Part shown: positions 14,201 through 24,743 of the stretch, piece after piece | Layout of the letters: every line of letters starts with the position of its first letter | Position numbering within the stretch: position 1 is the first letter of the stretch | Source of the DNA: Hymenolepis diminuta | Taxonomy: Eukaryota; Platyhelminthes; Cestoda; Cyclophyllidea; Hymenolepididae | Assembly (NCBI GenBank): GCA_900708905.1 | Contig: CAADRB010000018.1 | Coordinates: forward strand, 1,790,901-1,854,900 | Direction: 5' to 3' | DNA: 64,000 bases | The notes under the pieces: generated by a model | Database searches by the model: none | Told to the model about the DNA's origin: nothing | The model's input: the letters and a program-made list of their open reading frames with translations, nothing else | Position numbers and translations under genes: made by a program

Positions 14201-16820
14201 GAACGATCTAAGAATATCTAAAGCGATGATACTTTTAAGGCCAGAGGCCTTAACCGAAGCTAGAATTACGTAGAAAACTGGTTTCAAGATGGACATCCCC
14301 TAATCTGCATTTCTTCTTAGTCGATGAATGTTCTATTAAAGCTATATACTCCTTGCTCAAATCACATGCTAGATAGATTCTATTATTTAGGAATCTAAAA
14401 ACTAAATTTTACCTAGGAAGCTTTATACTGTGGTAAATAACTCACCACTCCAACTCATCGGATTTCGGTGTTCATTTAGCCATTATATCGCCTCCCTAAA
14501 AGGAAAAAGAAGAATACAAGGGATCATAGATGAATAGGTAAGCTAGGAAACGGTTATTATCATAGCCAAATGAGATCACACATCAAATATCATAAGTTTT
14601 GTCGAATATAGATACTGTTCTGAAACTTCGGATTATTGTGCACTGAAGTGGAAATATTTAGGGATTTAGATTCACTACTTTGATCGCGTTTAATATTTGG
14701 CTTATTTGGCTAACAAAATGATCCGTTAACGCTCGTTTAGAATACAGTCTGGATACGGATATTCATAACATTATATTTACCGATAGTAAAGAAAGTAAAA
14801 TAAGATCTCGTTTCAGAAAAGTTTAGATCTCTCGAACTTTGTCTATGCAACTTTCTGGATATATTTTGAGTTAATTTCTAATGGAGATTGTCCTTCAGGA
14901 CGATTGCGGAATGCAGTTCTCATTCTTCGTGTACAAACATTCGCATTCATTTGCATTTTCGTTGTCAAATTTTCACAAATCAGTTTGAACATATCAACTG
15001 ACAGGAGAAAGTGAACATCGAAAACATTTTCAAACATTAATGTTTAAAAATTAACATTACTTCCGTCTTTTATAGTTCAATTGGCTTAAGCTGAGACAGC
15101 AGCTTTGATACTCGATTTGACTTTTTCCACGTAGGTGGTTTTCGTACCCTAGATATCCCCTAATTTTAAACTTTTACATTCTCAATTCCTCCATTTACAC
15201 GAATATGTAGCCTACAAATTAAGTAAAACAAAAGCTTTCTTCCTCTCCCTTCCTGCGCTTCAATTAAATAGAAGTGGCTAAACTATTTTACGTTTGACAT
15301 CAGTTCACTTTACAATCGATCACTGTCGTAAATCTATAAGAATTGCTTTCTATTTATCAGATTTTCACAAATGAAGGTCATATAATAAGAATACGATAAA
15401 GTGAGGCTGGTTCAATATGAATGAAAAATTAAAAGTTAGTTAAAGCCTATGGACACGAATCTGTTGCGTATAGGTTCTTATACTGAGATGTTTGTAAACG
15501 CATCAGAAATAGAAGATTCCATGGATTTCGTTTTGATGTAAACGGATCATTTAACAAAAATTGAGCAGTTTACAGCCTCCAAATGATACTAATTAACACA
15601 AGGATTCATTATCATCTCACACATTTAATTCCGTAACCGAAATTTAGGGAAAATATAAAATGCACAATAAATATTTGGAAGCTTTGCATCCAAAAATCTG
15701 TTGCTCTGAATTGCTGACACCTTAGATGCATTAGATATCGATGCTCGTTTCATTATTACATATGCAAGGTAACAAGAGAATGGAATACGTTTCTCGCTGA
15801 ATTAAAGCACTTCGATGATTATGTTTTGGAGGGAGTACCAACGGCGACTTGCCACTTTGTAATTTGATATTATTCAAACTAATCATTCATCAACATGGAT
15901 GATATCGAAAACAAGTCTTCAGATATGGACGTAACCAATGAGGGAGAGATAGGAGAAAAGAATTGACACCCAATCACATTTCACAATATTTTAAAGCATT
16001 TAACCTAGAGTTGGCGTGAAAGGCTGGAATAAGTTCATGTAAAGCTTGTATATGACATATTCCGGGCGGTTTTATTATCATTTTTCAGAACATAGTGCGA
16101 GCAATTTCACAAGTTTTCATCTTACGACAACATCTGAAGACACGAAATAGCTAGATAATATAATAAAAGAAAAATAAAAATTTAAAATATAGTAAGAAAG
16201 TCGGGAGTCATGTTTTATTTGAATTCTAGAATTCTCAAATTATCTACTGGGAGTAGAAGTCATATTGAAGCATCTAAATGTTCCAACACTTAATTTTCAT
16301 GATCTGAACCCTACTTTCTAGGTGAGCTCATGTCTGTGATATTTAGAGCCTACTGATCGGTTAGTTTATAAACTAAATAGTCATGCCAATTGGATTCAGT
16401 TCTCTTCTGACAATCATAGGCAGATAGCTGAGACGGACACAGTTAATTAATCACAAATCAGTTTGGTCTTTCAGAAATGTTCTTTTCAATTCCTTTTTCT
16501 GTATAGACAATCTAAACCTTTTACCGAATTAATATCCTTCTAAATTTCAATATTTAATATGTAAACAGTCTAACACGGGCCATATTTCATAATATAACTT
16601 TAAAATTTTGTGTATTACAACTTATTCAGTGCTTTTATTAACATTAATAATAAATACTTATAAGAATTCAATTTGTAGTTATTTCCGTTTTAACTACAAA
16701 ACGTATAATTATAAGCATTGAAATAGGTACACTCGTTACAATGTGCGGCCTTGGTTACCGCTGCTACACATAGTTTTCCTTTTCCCACTCTCGGCCAATC
16801 ATAAGTCTTCTGATGAGCTT
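11269..16820. other. intergenic or 5' intronic stretch upstream of the I-BAR exons
   Basis: The acceptor ATTAG at 11269-11270 means at least one more upstream exon exists. It should encode the start of the IMD, including the conserved LFQ-type first helix. I could not find it, so part or all of this stretch is probably an intron of that gene. Only AT-rich sequence and one dispersed repeat copy at 14005-14205 are evident. Confidence 0.5.
14005..14205 (+). repeat. dispersed repeat family B, copy 1
   Basis: Shares ordered blocks with 31040-31245 and 32520-32680: an agaNgggaatNgcgtca block, then gaatgcaaatctt-like, then cttgaaaaccgaaat-like, and then a ttgaaaactgaNgtcc-like block. All three copies are in the same orientation. 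No coding capacity is seen, and the class (SINE or MITE) is undetermined. Confidence 0.5.
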
Positions 16821-16826
16821 TATAAG
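16821..16826 (+). promoter_or_regulatory. TATA box candidate for the plus-strand PLAC8 gene
   Basis: TATAAG within gctttataagcc lies 59 nt upstream of the ATG at 16885. The convergent PLAC8 paralogue has TATAAAAAG at nearly the same distance from its ATG. This supports a core promoter with a 5' UTR of a few tens of nucleotides. Confidence 0.5.
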
Positions 16827-16884
16827 CCCTACCTCGTGACATGGCTTGTCATAACCACACACAACCTACCGGTAGGATCACAGG

Positions 16885-17437
16885 ATGCCAGCTTCAACAA
16901 GTCATAATGAGGGAGATCAAGAGAAAAACAAGCCAAAAGGTGGTGAAACAGAAGAGCATGCAGAAGAGAATAATGAAGTCGTAACAACAGAACCACGAGC
17001 TACCTCTGAACTTCGAGACTGGAACTCTGGACTATGTCAGTGCTATAAAGATGTTGGAAACTGTACGTTAGAAAATGTTTTTTCCTACCTTTTGGAACCA
17101 TAAAGTAGCTAATTATGTGACTTCCTTAAAAGGTTTCCTTGTCGCCTTCTGCCCCTTATGTGCAGCCGGTTATGAGCTATACAAGCATGACGAAAATCCT
17201 ATTCTTGGTTGCTGTTTTTATGAAGTTCTCATGGCTTTCATATCTCAATATCGTGCAAGAAACAAAATTGAAGTAATTTCATGTGTGTCAATCTATCACT
17301 TGAGGGATTCAAGAGTAATAAGTAACAAGTTTTATTCCTTTTAGGGCAGCCTTTGTACGGATTGTCTGACGTCGTATTTCTGTGGACCTTGTGCGTTATG
17401 TCGTTTACATCGCGACTATCAGGAATTAGGACAGTAA
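16885..17437 (+). CDS. PLAC8-domain small cysteine-rich protein, gene 1
   Basis: Three exons (16885-17062, 17133-17272, 17345-17437) with introns of 70 and 72 nt encode 136 residues. Residues 1-45 form a hydrophilic Glu/Lys/Asn-rich N-terminus. The PLAC8 domain runs from about W46 to 130, starting WNSGLCQC and continuing with AFCPLCAAG, GCCFYE, QYRARNKIE, CTDCLTSYFCGPCALC and RLHRDYQELG. C60 is split across the first junction (T/GT). The second junction is phase 0. PLAC8 (cornifelin-like) proteins are small membrane-associated or cytoplasmic Cys-rich proteins; animal members have been linked to differentiation and plant members to cell number and metal transport, so the function here is open. 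The FCPLC form departs from the usual FCPC core. A TATA box precedes it and AATAAA signals follow. A paralogue with the same architecture lies at 24744-26911 on the other strand. Confidence 0.92.
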
Positions 17438-17985
17438 TACTCCCTCAAAAATAGATTTGATTTGACAGAATTACTTATTTAACTCCCCTCCTCCATTTGG
17501 ACAGATGTATAACTATTTTAATAAACTCTATTTGCACCATTATTGACAAAGGGAATAACCAAATAGATACATTTGTATTTTGCAATCTTAATGGGAGAAA
17601 ATTTTTACAATTATATTTTCTTATTAAGAATAAAGTGTCCTTGCATCATCGACGATCTAATCATTTAGAGAGAATTTGATTACTAAAGGACTTTTAGTTT
17701 AAACTCTTTTGTAATATTTTATTAATATATTAAATATCAGCATTTAATGTTTAAAATGCATCTTATAGAGCCCATAACATGTAAATATTTTTCTTTAAGG
17801 ATTTTTTAGTTGTCATAGGATAAGCATTGAAAATGCATTCTAAAATATTTTTTTCAAAAAAATAAAACACGATTTTGGAAATCAAACAAATCCATAAATT
17901 TTATTTTCATTGGTTAAAATTTAATTTCACTCTTCGGTTTAGTTAGCTATCCAGTAATAAATAAAATATAATCACTATTTTATAT
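17438..17985. other. 3' flank of PLAC8 gene 1, AT-rich
   Basis: Very AT-rich sequence holding the putative 3' UTR and poly(A) signals of the PLAC8 gene. No further gene is seen before the mariner remnant begins. Confidence 0.6.
17629..17634 (+). terminator. polyadenylation signal candidate, PLAC8 gene 1
   Basis: AATAAA lies about 190 nt after the stop codon at 17435-17437. A nearer AATAAA occurs at about 17519 (ttttaataaactc). Either could serve and the sequence does not decide. Confidence 0.4.
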
Positions 17986-18304
17986 ATACGGGGTGCGGAA
18001 GGTATTCGAGCACACTTATATTTTTGTAATTCAAACTAACCCGATAATAATTAAAGCATTTCTTATATCAGAAGGTCTCACGACAATTACTACCATAACT
18101 AATGAAATGGACAGACACGCTGTTTAAGTGTCTATAAAGGCAAAATACAGGAATCTAAAAATTGCAAGATTTCCACAAGTCGCCAGCTCTATGGTTTGGA
18201 AAGTTAGAAAGGAGCTGCTGAATGAAAACAATGGAGATGCAATGGTCACCACGAGGAAGAGAAAAGAGCATTGTGAACGCTCTGCTGACTCATTTACTCA
18301 CTTG

Positions 18305-18332
18305 CTCACTCACTCACTCACTCACTCACTCA
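18305..18332. repeat. (CTCA)n microsatellite
   Basis: About seven tetranucleotide units lie inside the mariner remnant, interrupting its N-terminal transposase region. Confidence 0.95.
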
Positions 18333-18882
18333 GAATATCTGAGTTTGTGAGAAGAGAACAGAAGATGACATGACGGACGAAAACCGTGGGAAGTGAGTGC
18401 GTGATATCTTGCCAAAGACCTTCAAGTGTCTGAAGGAACAACAATATATAAGGAATGTTGTTCATCAAACCCTCGGAAACAAACCTCATAGGTTCTTAGG
18501 CGAGGTCGTGAGTTTATGTAGACAAAACAACTGAAGAGAATCGTTTAGTGCGTGCAAGACGACTCTTGAAGAAATTGAAGCAACGAGAAGAACAGGAGTG
18601 GGTGTCTTGGGTTTTTCTCCAACGAGAAAATTTCCACCAGGATGAGAAAGTGAATGGAAGAAATGAAAATTGGGTGTGTGCAGGCGGACCTCAGTGAGTT
18701 TGCAATTGTTATGCATGCGCTCGAAGTTTCCAGCAAGCAAGAGTGATGGTTTTCGGTGTTGTGAAGAGCAGTGAGGGAGAGGGAAGTGGAGGAAAAGGGG
18801 AAGGGGGAGGCACATCACGATTCCTCCATTTATTCCACAGGGCCTTAGAGTCAATGCAGATGCGGATGAGATAGGGATGCAA

Positions 18883-18916
18883 ATGCAGATGCAGATGCAG
18901 ATGCAGATGCAGATGC
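18883..18916. repeat. (ATGCAG)n hexanucleotide microsatellite
   Basis: About 5.7 units in the middle of the mariner transposase remnant, directly after the GLRVNADAD-like segment. The Cys/Ile-repeat peptide seen on the opposite strand is an artefact of this tract. Confidence 0.95.
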
Positions 18917-19343
18917 CTATGTGGAGATTCTTCAAACCATTGTTGTTAGACCGCCCTGGATAGACAGTGTAGCCAATGGAGGAAGACTCCCTATGTCTTC
19001 CAACAAGATTCGTCTCCATTCCATAAAGCTCCTAAAACCCAGGATTGGATGAATGGCTGGGAATTTACATCATCGTTATGTCACACCAAACCTATGGTAG
19101 CCTCCTACCTACTCATCCGACCTGAGCGCTTTAGATTGTTATGTGTGGAGGCGGGGTGTGGTTGAAAAGGAAGTTGATAGGCATCCTCGTAAAACCAAAT
19201 CCTCCTGTCTGGTGTAAGCAATAGCCCGAGGAAGGGAGGGCATCAATGAAGACCACCTGGTCAAAGCTTGTAGTCGCTTTAGGAGTAGAATTGAGTGGGT
19301 GATAGAAGTCGGAGGAGGATATGTAGAATGCAGCCTAGGTTAA

Positions 19344-19800
19344 TATTATTATGTTAATTATTATGATGTTAGTTACAAGAAATTGTAAGTCTCAATCGTT
19401 AAGAGTTTCATTTTCTATTTTTTGTCCTACTGTTCCTTAAAGCAGACATCGACTGACTTAAAAGAATAAGTGTAAAAAACTTTACAAAAAATATTTCACG
19501 TTATTAATTTTTAAATTACTTTTCAATTTTTTATTCTGTTTGGAACACCATTGTGAAACTAATGCCTCGGATTTTGTGTAATAATTCATGGCCATCTTTT
19601 CATTGACACAAAACCATGCTTTTACTCGCATAACTAGCTTCTATATTTCATAGTAAATCAAATAAGCAGGCACAAAATATCCTCAAATAATGCTAGAAAA
19701 TAAAGAGAAGACAGGTTTATGATAATGATATCCGGATACCTCGAAAAAGTTGTCCACTGTAATTTAATAATAAAATGCATATACAAGTTTATGCACTTTT
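19344..19800. other. spacer between the mariner and Gypsy remnants
   Basis: AT-rich sequence that probably includes the unrecognised 3' end of the mariner. No gene is seen. Confidence 0.5.
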
Positions 19801-20181
19801 TATTATAAAATGGAAAAAAAATATAAAATAAAGGATGGATATCAAGGAAAAATTTTAACAATTTACACACTTCCATTTTTACCTTGGCAACTCCTCCTTT
19901 TAGACAGCCACCTCTAAGTATGATTTCAGCTTCGAATACATTTGAAGTCTTCTTCACTTTCAACCAGTCCTTTGTGAGCAGCATATCCACTCTTCTTGAG
20001 TAATCTCACGAACCCTGTCCGATTCATTATTCGCAAACTTGACAGTGTCCAGTGGGTGAAAGTGGGGTTGATAATGTCATTGATTTAGTTCCCTCAATTG
20101 GTGGCCTCAATTGGTTTCTATGTCTGATCGAAATAGCATCATTTGTATGGATTTTGTAGGTGACTTTTCTCCATTGTCTGA

Positions 20182-20853
20182 CTACAGCTCAGTCGTCCAG
20201 GAGTGATCGATTCGGATATCACGAACAAACTCGGGATCGCCGACTGTGAAAACACCTCTTCTTCTAACTTTTGCTAGTTCATTTGTCTCGATCTTCGGTA
20301 TCATAGCGTGGTTGATGGTTCTAACCATTCTTTGCCTTATCACTTCTTCAGTATCTGATAAGGGGTTGTCCTGTGAGTCAGTAGAAGATATCGAATAACG
20401 TTCCCCATCACTGCCTCCCTCTTTGCTTTCAGCAGGGAACTTGTGATCGTGTCGACAAATCGCCATGTCTGTCGTTTGATTGGGGGGNNNNNNNNNNNNN
20501 NNNNNNNNNNNNNNNNNNNNNNNNNNNNNNNNNNNNNGGTCTTTGTCTTCAGCATTCTTCGAACTGTGACAACAGAGTTTCTGAGAGACCACGCCTCGTG
20601 AAGATGCGGTCATAGGCGCTGACAGTGGCTGCAGTATTTGTTGACACCACTGATATAACTTCCAGCCACTTGGAGGATAAGTCCACCAATAGAGTGTAGG
20701 CAACACCACTGATAGAGCTTGCAAAATCAACATGCACTCAACTTCCTCATGCCTTTGTTGGGGACCGAGACATTGATTTTTCACGCAGAAGGCTTTATTA
20801 ACACCTTGACATTTGAGACAGCATTTGATAAGCAGTTCTATGTCTCTGTCCAC
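20182..20853 (-). pseudogene. Gypsy integrase remnant, copy 1
   Basis: The zinc-binding end is visible as MDRDIELLIKCCLKCQ. The core then continues in another frame (HVDFASSISGVAYTLLVDL, TNTAATVSAYDRIFTRRGL) at 20549-20737, and in a third (RFVDTITSSLLKAK, LLTHRTTPY). The first catalytic Asp (HVDFA) remains. The second is lost to the frame breaks and N gap. The segment that normally carries the Glu (QAERFVDT) reads QTWRFVDT. The C-terminal tail has FTVGDPEFVRDIR, the usual post-core motif. Confidence 0.88.
20488..20537. other. 50-N assembly gap inside the integrase remnant
   Basis: Exactly 50 unknown bases follow a G run. The same gap is at 49107-49156 in copy 2, at the same offset of 28619. 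A round gap size suggests a scaffolding placeholder. Confidence 0.98.
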
Positions 20854-21026
20854 TCCCGACCAGTATGTGGAACCTTTGGTTGGCGCTTTCAGTCACTTTA
20901 TTCCTGGATGACTAGGGTGACATTGTCAAAGAACTCTTTGCTTCAGTGCAGCTGATATAGCAACTCTCTCATTAAACGTGCAACAAGAGTCGACAATAGA
21001 TAATGCCAGCATAACCCTTCAGCTCG

Positions 21027-21389
21027 TCAGAACTCGTTGCTCTTCCAATAGTTGATGTTGGAGTCATATTCCGTCGAAATTATAGTCCAATGCTGAAGAC
21101 GAACTGCCGAATATGTTGGAATGCTTTTCTTGGATCCAATAAATGATAACGAGAGAGGTTTGGGGTCTGTCAGAAGAGTAAAGTGAGAACGGCAGACAAC
21201 TTTATGGAATATTTTCACGGCGTTGACTGTACCAAGTGCTTCTTTCTCAATTTGTCTATAATTAATTTCTGTTGGCATCAGCGAGCACAGTGAATGAGCC
21301 ACAGCCTTCACTGAGCCATCTGGAAAAACGTGTGAGATTACTGCTCCTCCATCGTAACTTGAAACATCCGTGGCCATGACTATGGGCAA
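21027..21389 (-). pseudogene. Gypsy RNase H remnant, copy 1
   Basis: RNase H of the Gypsy type degrades RNA in the RNA/DNA hybrid. Readable motifs are IVMATDVSSYDGGAVISHVF, NYRQIEKEALGTVNAVKIFH and HFTLLTDPKPL. The first catalytic Asp (ATDVS), the Glu (EKEAL) and the third-motif Asp (LLTDPK) are present, so this is the best preserved domain. It is cut off from the reverse transcriptase frame by stops near 21390-21505. Confidence 0.9.
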
Positions 21390-21505
21390 TTATGGATAAT
21401 AAAAAGTGAGAAGCATATCTGACTGTAGCATGGATTTCAGACCCTCAAACGCTTCCTGGCAGTCAACATACCAGGTCCAAACAGTGTTTTCCTGGAGGAG
21501 ACGAT

Positions 21506-22240
21506 TCAATGGTCCACGAAGTTCATGCAAGGAAGATAGAGAACTACAGTATGGTAGGTAATTAATCTCCGGATTGGGCGAAGAGTTTGGCCATCGGTTG
21601 GAGATGGCATGCTCACAATAGTGCCAATTCCTTCAGCATCAGGACGGCGACTTTCCGAGTCGAAAGTGAAGGCAAGATATTTTGTGGATTTCAAGAAGAA
21701 TTCACACTTCTCTGACCTTAGATGAAAATCGTAGTCGGTAGGGCGTTCAAGCAGACACTCTATTCGCTCCTTGTGTTCTTTCTCCCTCCCTCCTACTGCT
21801 TTGATATCGTCCAGATATGCACCTGTGCCCTTTCGTCCACCAATCAATCCGAACGGACTTCTGTCAAATTGATATAGATCCCGGTGTGTGTTGATGGTTA
21901 GATATTCGCGACATTCTGGTTGGACCTCCAATTGCAGATAGGCCTCTGATAAATGCAACTTCGAAGAGCATGTGCTACCATTGAGAATTGCCATTATATC
22001 TTTAGCAACAGGAGGAAGAAGATGGTGATTATCTTCAGGAGTTGCATTCAGAGCAGTGGGAAAACTCAGCACACAAACGAACGTGCTCATTCTGTTTTTG
22101 CGCAGCCACAGTTGGTGCGGTGCACCAATTCTTGCAAGACGTGACAGCTCTTTCTCTAGGCTTTGTGTAGCAGAGAAGGGAACTGGGTGCTTCAGACGAA
22201 GAACTGGTTGCCCACTTTTTAGGTGCAGGTTTGCTTTCAT
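21506..22240 (-). pseudogene. Gypsy reverse transcriptase remnant, copy 1
   Basis: Open for 244 codons and clearly a Gypsy reverse transcriptase (HLSEAYLQLEVQPECREYL, DLYQFDRSPFGLI, GAYLDDIKAVGG, SEKCEFFLKSTKYLAFTF). The YLDD catalytic box is intact. The first catalytic Asp, normally in a KIDLSDAYLQ-like context, is replaced (KLHLSEAYLQ). About 20 residues usually found between PFGL and the YLDD box are missing. Both defects predict an inactive enzyme. Confidence 0.9.
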
Positions 22241-22400
22241 CTTCTTGTGTCGCGACCTAGGTTGTCTCTGAAAGTTGTTAAAAATCGCCTGATTATTTTC
22301 TGCTCATCTTCGGTCGTTCCAATAGCCGAATCGCTTCTCATATCTCTTTTATTGACAAGGTTGGTAGAATATCCTTGTGAATTCCATTCCGCTTTCTGAT

Positions 22401-22751
22401 CTACCTCGAGCTGGTTCTCGACTGCGTCAGCTGAGTGACAGATGATTTTGCAGGAGGAAAGCAGGTGATTTGTTTCAGCAACTTCGGATTGTCCAACCAA
22501 CCGAGACCCAGAGGATCCAAGTTAGGTTGATTTGTCACGAAGCATTTTGCAGTAATTTGCTCATCATCATAACAAATTTGACAGTCAAGCTCACCTTCTA
22601 ATTTGGAGGCGTCAGCAGAAGCGTTTCGGCCTATATGATTCATTTGTATCAGCACTGGAGACCCCAAGGTCCTCCATGTCCACCTTAAGATCAAAGTGAT
22701 GTCAAAGGCTGCATACGATCGCAACTTGACTTCCTTATCATTAATTATCAA
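22401..22751 (-). pseudogene. Gypsy aspartic protease remnant, copy 1
   Basis: Recognised from INDKEVKLRSYAAFDITLI, WRTLGSPVLIQMNH and NLDPLGLGWLDN, the layout of retroviral-type pepsin-like proteases in flatworm and nematode Gypsy elements. The catalytic Asp-Ser/Thr-Gly-type triad is replaced by SYAAF, so cleavage activity is not expected. It overlaps in another frame with a linker segment at 22237-22500. Confidence 0.75.
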
Positions 22752-22849
22752 GACTACATAGCGTCGTCTGTTAGAACTTCCTCATCACGGGAAGAACCGA
22801 CAGCATCAAGAGAATTCAAAGATCTAGTAGGCTTTCCAGCAACATTACT

Positions 22850-23385
22850 TTTCTTTAAATAACTCCTTTATCGCTCCAGCATTTTGTTTCTTTATGCTCT
22901 TTCTTTTCACATTCATTATAAATGTGATTTCTGTAAGGACAATCTCTACAACAGCGTGTTTCACCACATAGCCAATACCACAGCACTGTGATAATGTTTT
23001 CTTGTTTGAAATATTTTCCAACCTGTTCTTCATTCTGGACGGTTGTGCAATTCTTCTAACACCACAGTGTTCATCTGTGTTCTAATTGATCATAGCTGTG
23101 TCATCCAGGACAGTGTTCATTCCTCGACATTCATAAGCTATATCCCGTAAGGTGATATCATGATATCATTCAACCAAATTAAGAATTCTTATACGGGCTA
23201 TCGAATGGCAGGTATTCTGCTAACCATAAAGGAACAAAAGGCATTCAAAGTGATCATTTGAAATAGATCTGGAGTTCAATTACTCAAAATATTCGTTTAT
23301 TCGAGCAACATAATCAATACAATCCTGATTAGGCCCCTTATTCAGAGTTAGACATTCGAAGCATTTTCGAAATTCGGATGATTTT
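22850..23385 (-). pseudogene. Gypsy gag / zinc-knuckle remnant, copy 1
   Basis: From 23385 leftward the minus strand reads gag-like pieces: KSSEFRKCFECLTLNKG, YVARINEYFE, FECLLFLYG, ARIRILNLVE and TLRDIAYECRG, separated by stops. A nucleocapsid-like segment follows near 22860-23000: two CCHC-type knuckles (LCGETRCCRDCPYRNH, then NECEKKEHKETKC). In the second the first Cys is replaced by Tyr. The annotated-looking 62-codon ORF at 22845-23033 is a different frame and is not the gag frame. Confidence 0.72.
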
Positions 23386-24743
23386 TTTCCCGGGCAGTTC
23401 ACAGAGGACAGATACTGTTTTTGCTTATTTTTTCCTTAGGCAGAATGTAATTTTTGAGATTTTTAGCTCGCAGATCCCAATCGCCGAATAAAAAATCTAA
23501 CCCTTCTCTCCTGAGGAATGTCAGTCAGGTCTTTTCTGAACACAAACCACTAATTAAAAGTTAGATTCGCTTCTGGATTTGCATTAAATGCACTGACCTG
23601 TAAAATAAGGTTAGAAAGGCACAATTTAGGGATGAAATTTTCTAATTCGGTTCATATGTTTCGTTAACTGTGCCATTAGTTTCTAGAAGCCTTCTCGTTG
23701 TTACCGCAGCACAATTTCTCCATATTTTATCTATTCTATGAAACTTTCTGGCTGCTACTTCAAAATTTGTTCAAATATTTCTGTTTTCTGGACATTTTCT
23801 TGATTAATTTTCAAAATTATGAGTTCTTTTATGAGTTCTTGATACAAACTCAGCTGACAAGCCCAAACTATTCATAAATAGCATTAAGAGGAAAGAGGAG
23901 GTAAACTTAATTATTTTAATACTTTATAAAACTGTTTTCAGTTAACTCAGACAAATTGTTCACTATTCAAGATCATCCATCTGTATGAATTAACAATTTT
24001 ATAATTACTCGTCTTACTCTCTTACTCGTCTATTATTCGTATTACTATACGGGTAAGCACTGCTCCCGACACATTTACGGTTAGCCTGGACAAAATCTAT
24101 CATCGGTCTGAAGGTGAATGGATGAAGGATGCTAATTTCCCTCTAATCAATTTCTGTTAAATTAGTAAAGATTAATTACCCAACAGTGAATATGTAAATG
24201 TCTTCTCCTTCCTATTGGATGTGAGTAATTGTCACAAAAGTAGCGACTGAGACTTAGAGAACGACCTTTTCTCTGTTATTTTGTCTGATGTGGACTTAAA
24301 CAACCTTCTAAGTAGTCATAGTAAGATTTTAAACGTCATTTGACTTGCAGTTACTGCTACTGAATGGTAAATCTGCAGCCTTGAGCTAGATTAAACCCCA
24401 CTCCAGAGATGTTTACTTATTAGAACAAGAGTAAACACATCTATTCAAGAGATTCAATTGTGAGACTGACTTAAGAGATTACTTGACACAGTTTTCGCTA
24501 GATACTCACCAATTACTCCGAATAGATGTTTTATCACAAAACATGCTAATGATGAACGCAGTGCTCGCATCTTTTAAAAATTAAATTATTGTATCGAATA
24601 ACTAAAACAACCAGATAAAACAAACAGATAGAACTTCTTAAGTTATAATTTAACAAAAATTTTTGGGATTTTACACCAATAATAAGCAGTCCAATTAAAC
24701 CCTCGTACATTGATAAATTGATTTGAGTTCAAGTCAACTGTAT
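23386..24743. other. spacer between Gypsy copy 1 and PLAC8 gene 2
   Basis: AT-rich sequence with no gene. It contains the 3' flank of the convergent PLAC8 gene 2. No clear AATAAA on the minus strand was found close to its stop codon. Confidence 0.6.

Larger units (their letters stand above)
17986..19343 (+). mobile_element. degenerate mariner (IS630/Tc1/mariner) DNA transposon
   Basis: The left end begins at a TA with tacggggtgcggaagg, typical of mariner terminal repeats. A broken transposase follows, recognisable in shifting plus frames: LAKDLQVSEG, RNVVHQTLGNKPHRFLGEVV, ENRLVRARRLLKKLKQ, ENFHQDEKVNGRNENWVCA, WMAGNLHHRYVTPNLW, SSDLSALDCYVW, and VKACSRFRSRIEWVIE ending at the stop near 19343. 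The third catalytic Asp context (S-x-D-L) survives. The first (usually SDEKNF) and the second (usually QQDSAPAH) do not. Several frameshifts and stops are present, plus two microsatellite expansions. The 3' terminal repeat was not located with confidence. Cut-and-paste activity is lost. Confidence 0.85.
19800..23385 (-). mobile_element. degenerate Ty3/Gypsy retrotransposon, copy 1
   Basis: Minus-strand order is gag with zinc knuckles, protease, reverse transcriptase, RNase H and integrase, the order that defines Ty3/Gypsy (integrase after RNase H). Every domain is broken or has lost key residues, and no LTRs, primer-binding site or target duplication were found. It ends abruptly within gag at 23385. 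The block 19943-23385 is identical to 48562-52004, including a 50-N gap. The adjacent 19802-19942 aligns without gaps to 48421-48561 but has diverged at roughly one position in six by eye. It lies between two convergent PLAC8 genes. No domain is intact enough for autonomous movement. Confidence 0.93.

Noticed and set aside
18486..19019. 177-codon minus-strand ORF with Cys-Ile repeats
   Set aside because: Antisense shadow of the mariner remnant and its ATGCAG microsatellite.
19344..19560. Mariner 3' terminal inverted repeat near ctgtttggaacacc
   Set aside because: The match to the left end is too weak to claim by eye.
22845..23033. 62-codon ORF as a gag protein
   Set aside because: The zinc-knuckle pattern is in a neighbouring frame; this frame is not the gag frame.
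23153..23168. 16-bp perfect palindrome TGATATCATGATATCA (also at 51772-51787)
   Set aside because: It lies inside the Gypsy gag remnant and can arise by chance in AT-rich sequence, with no sign of a site function.
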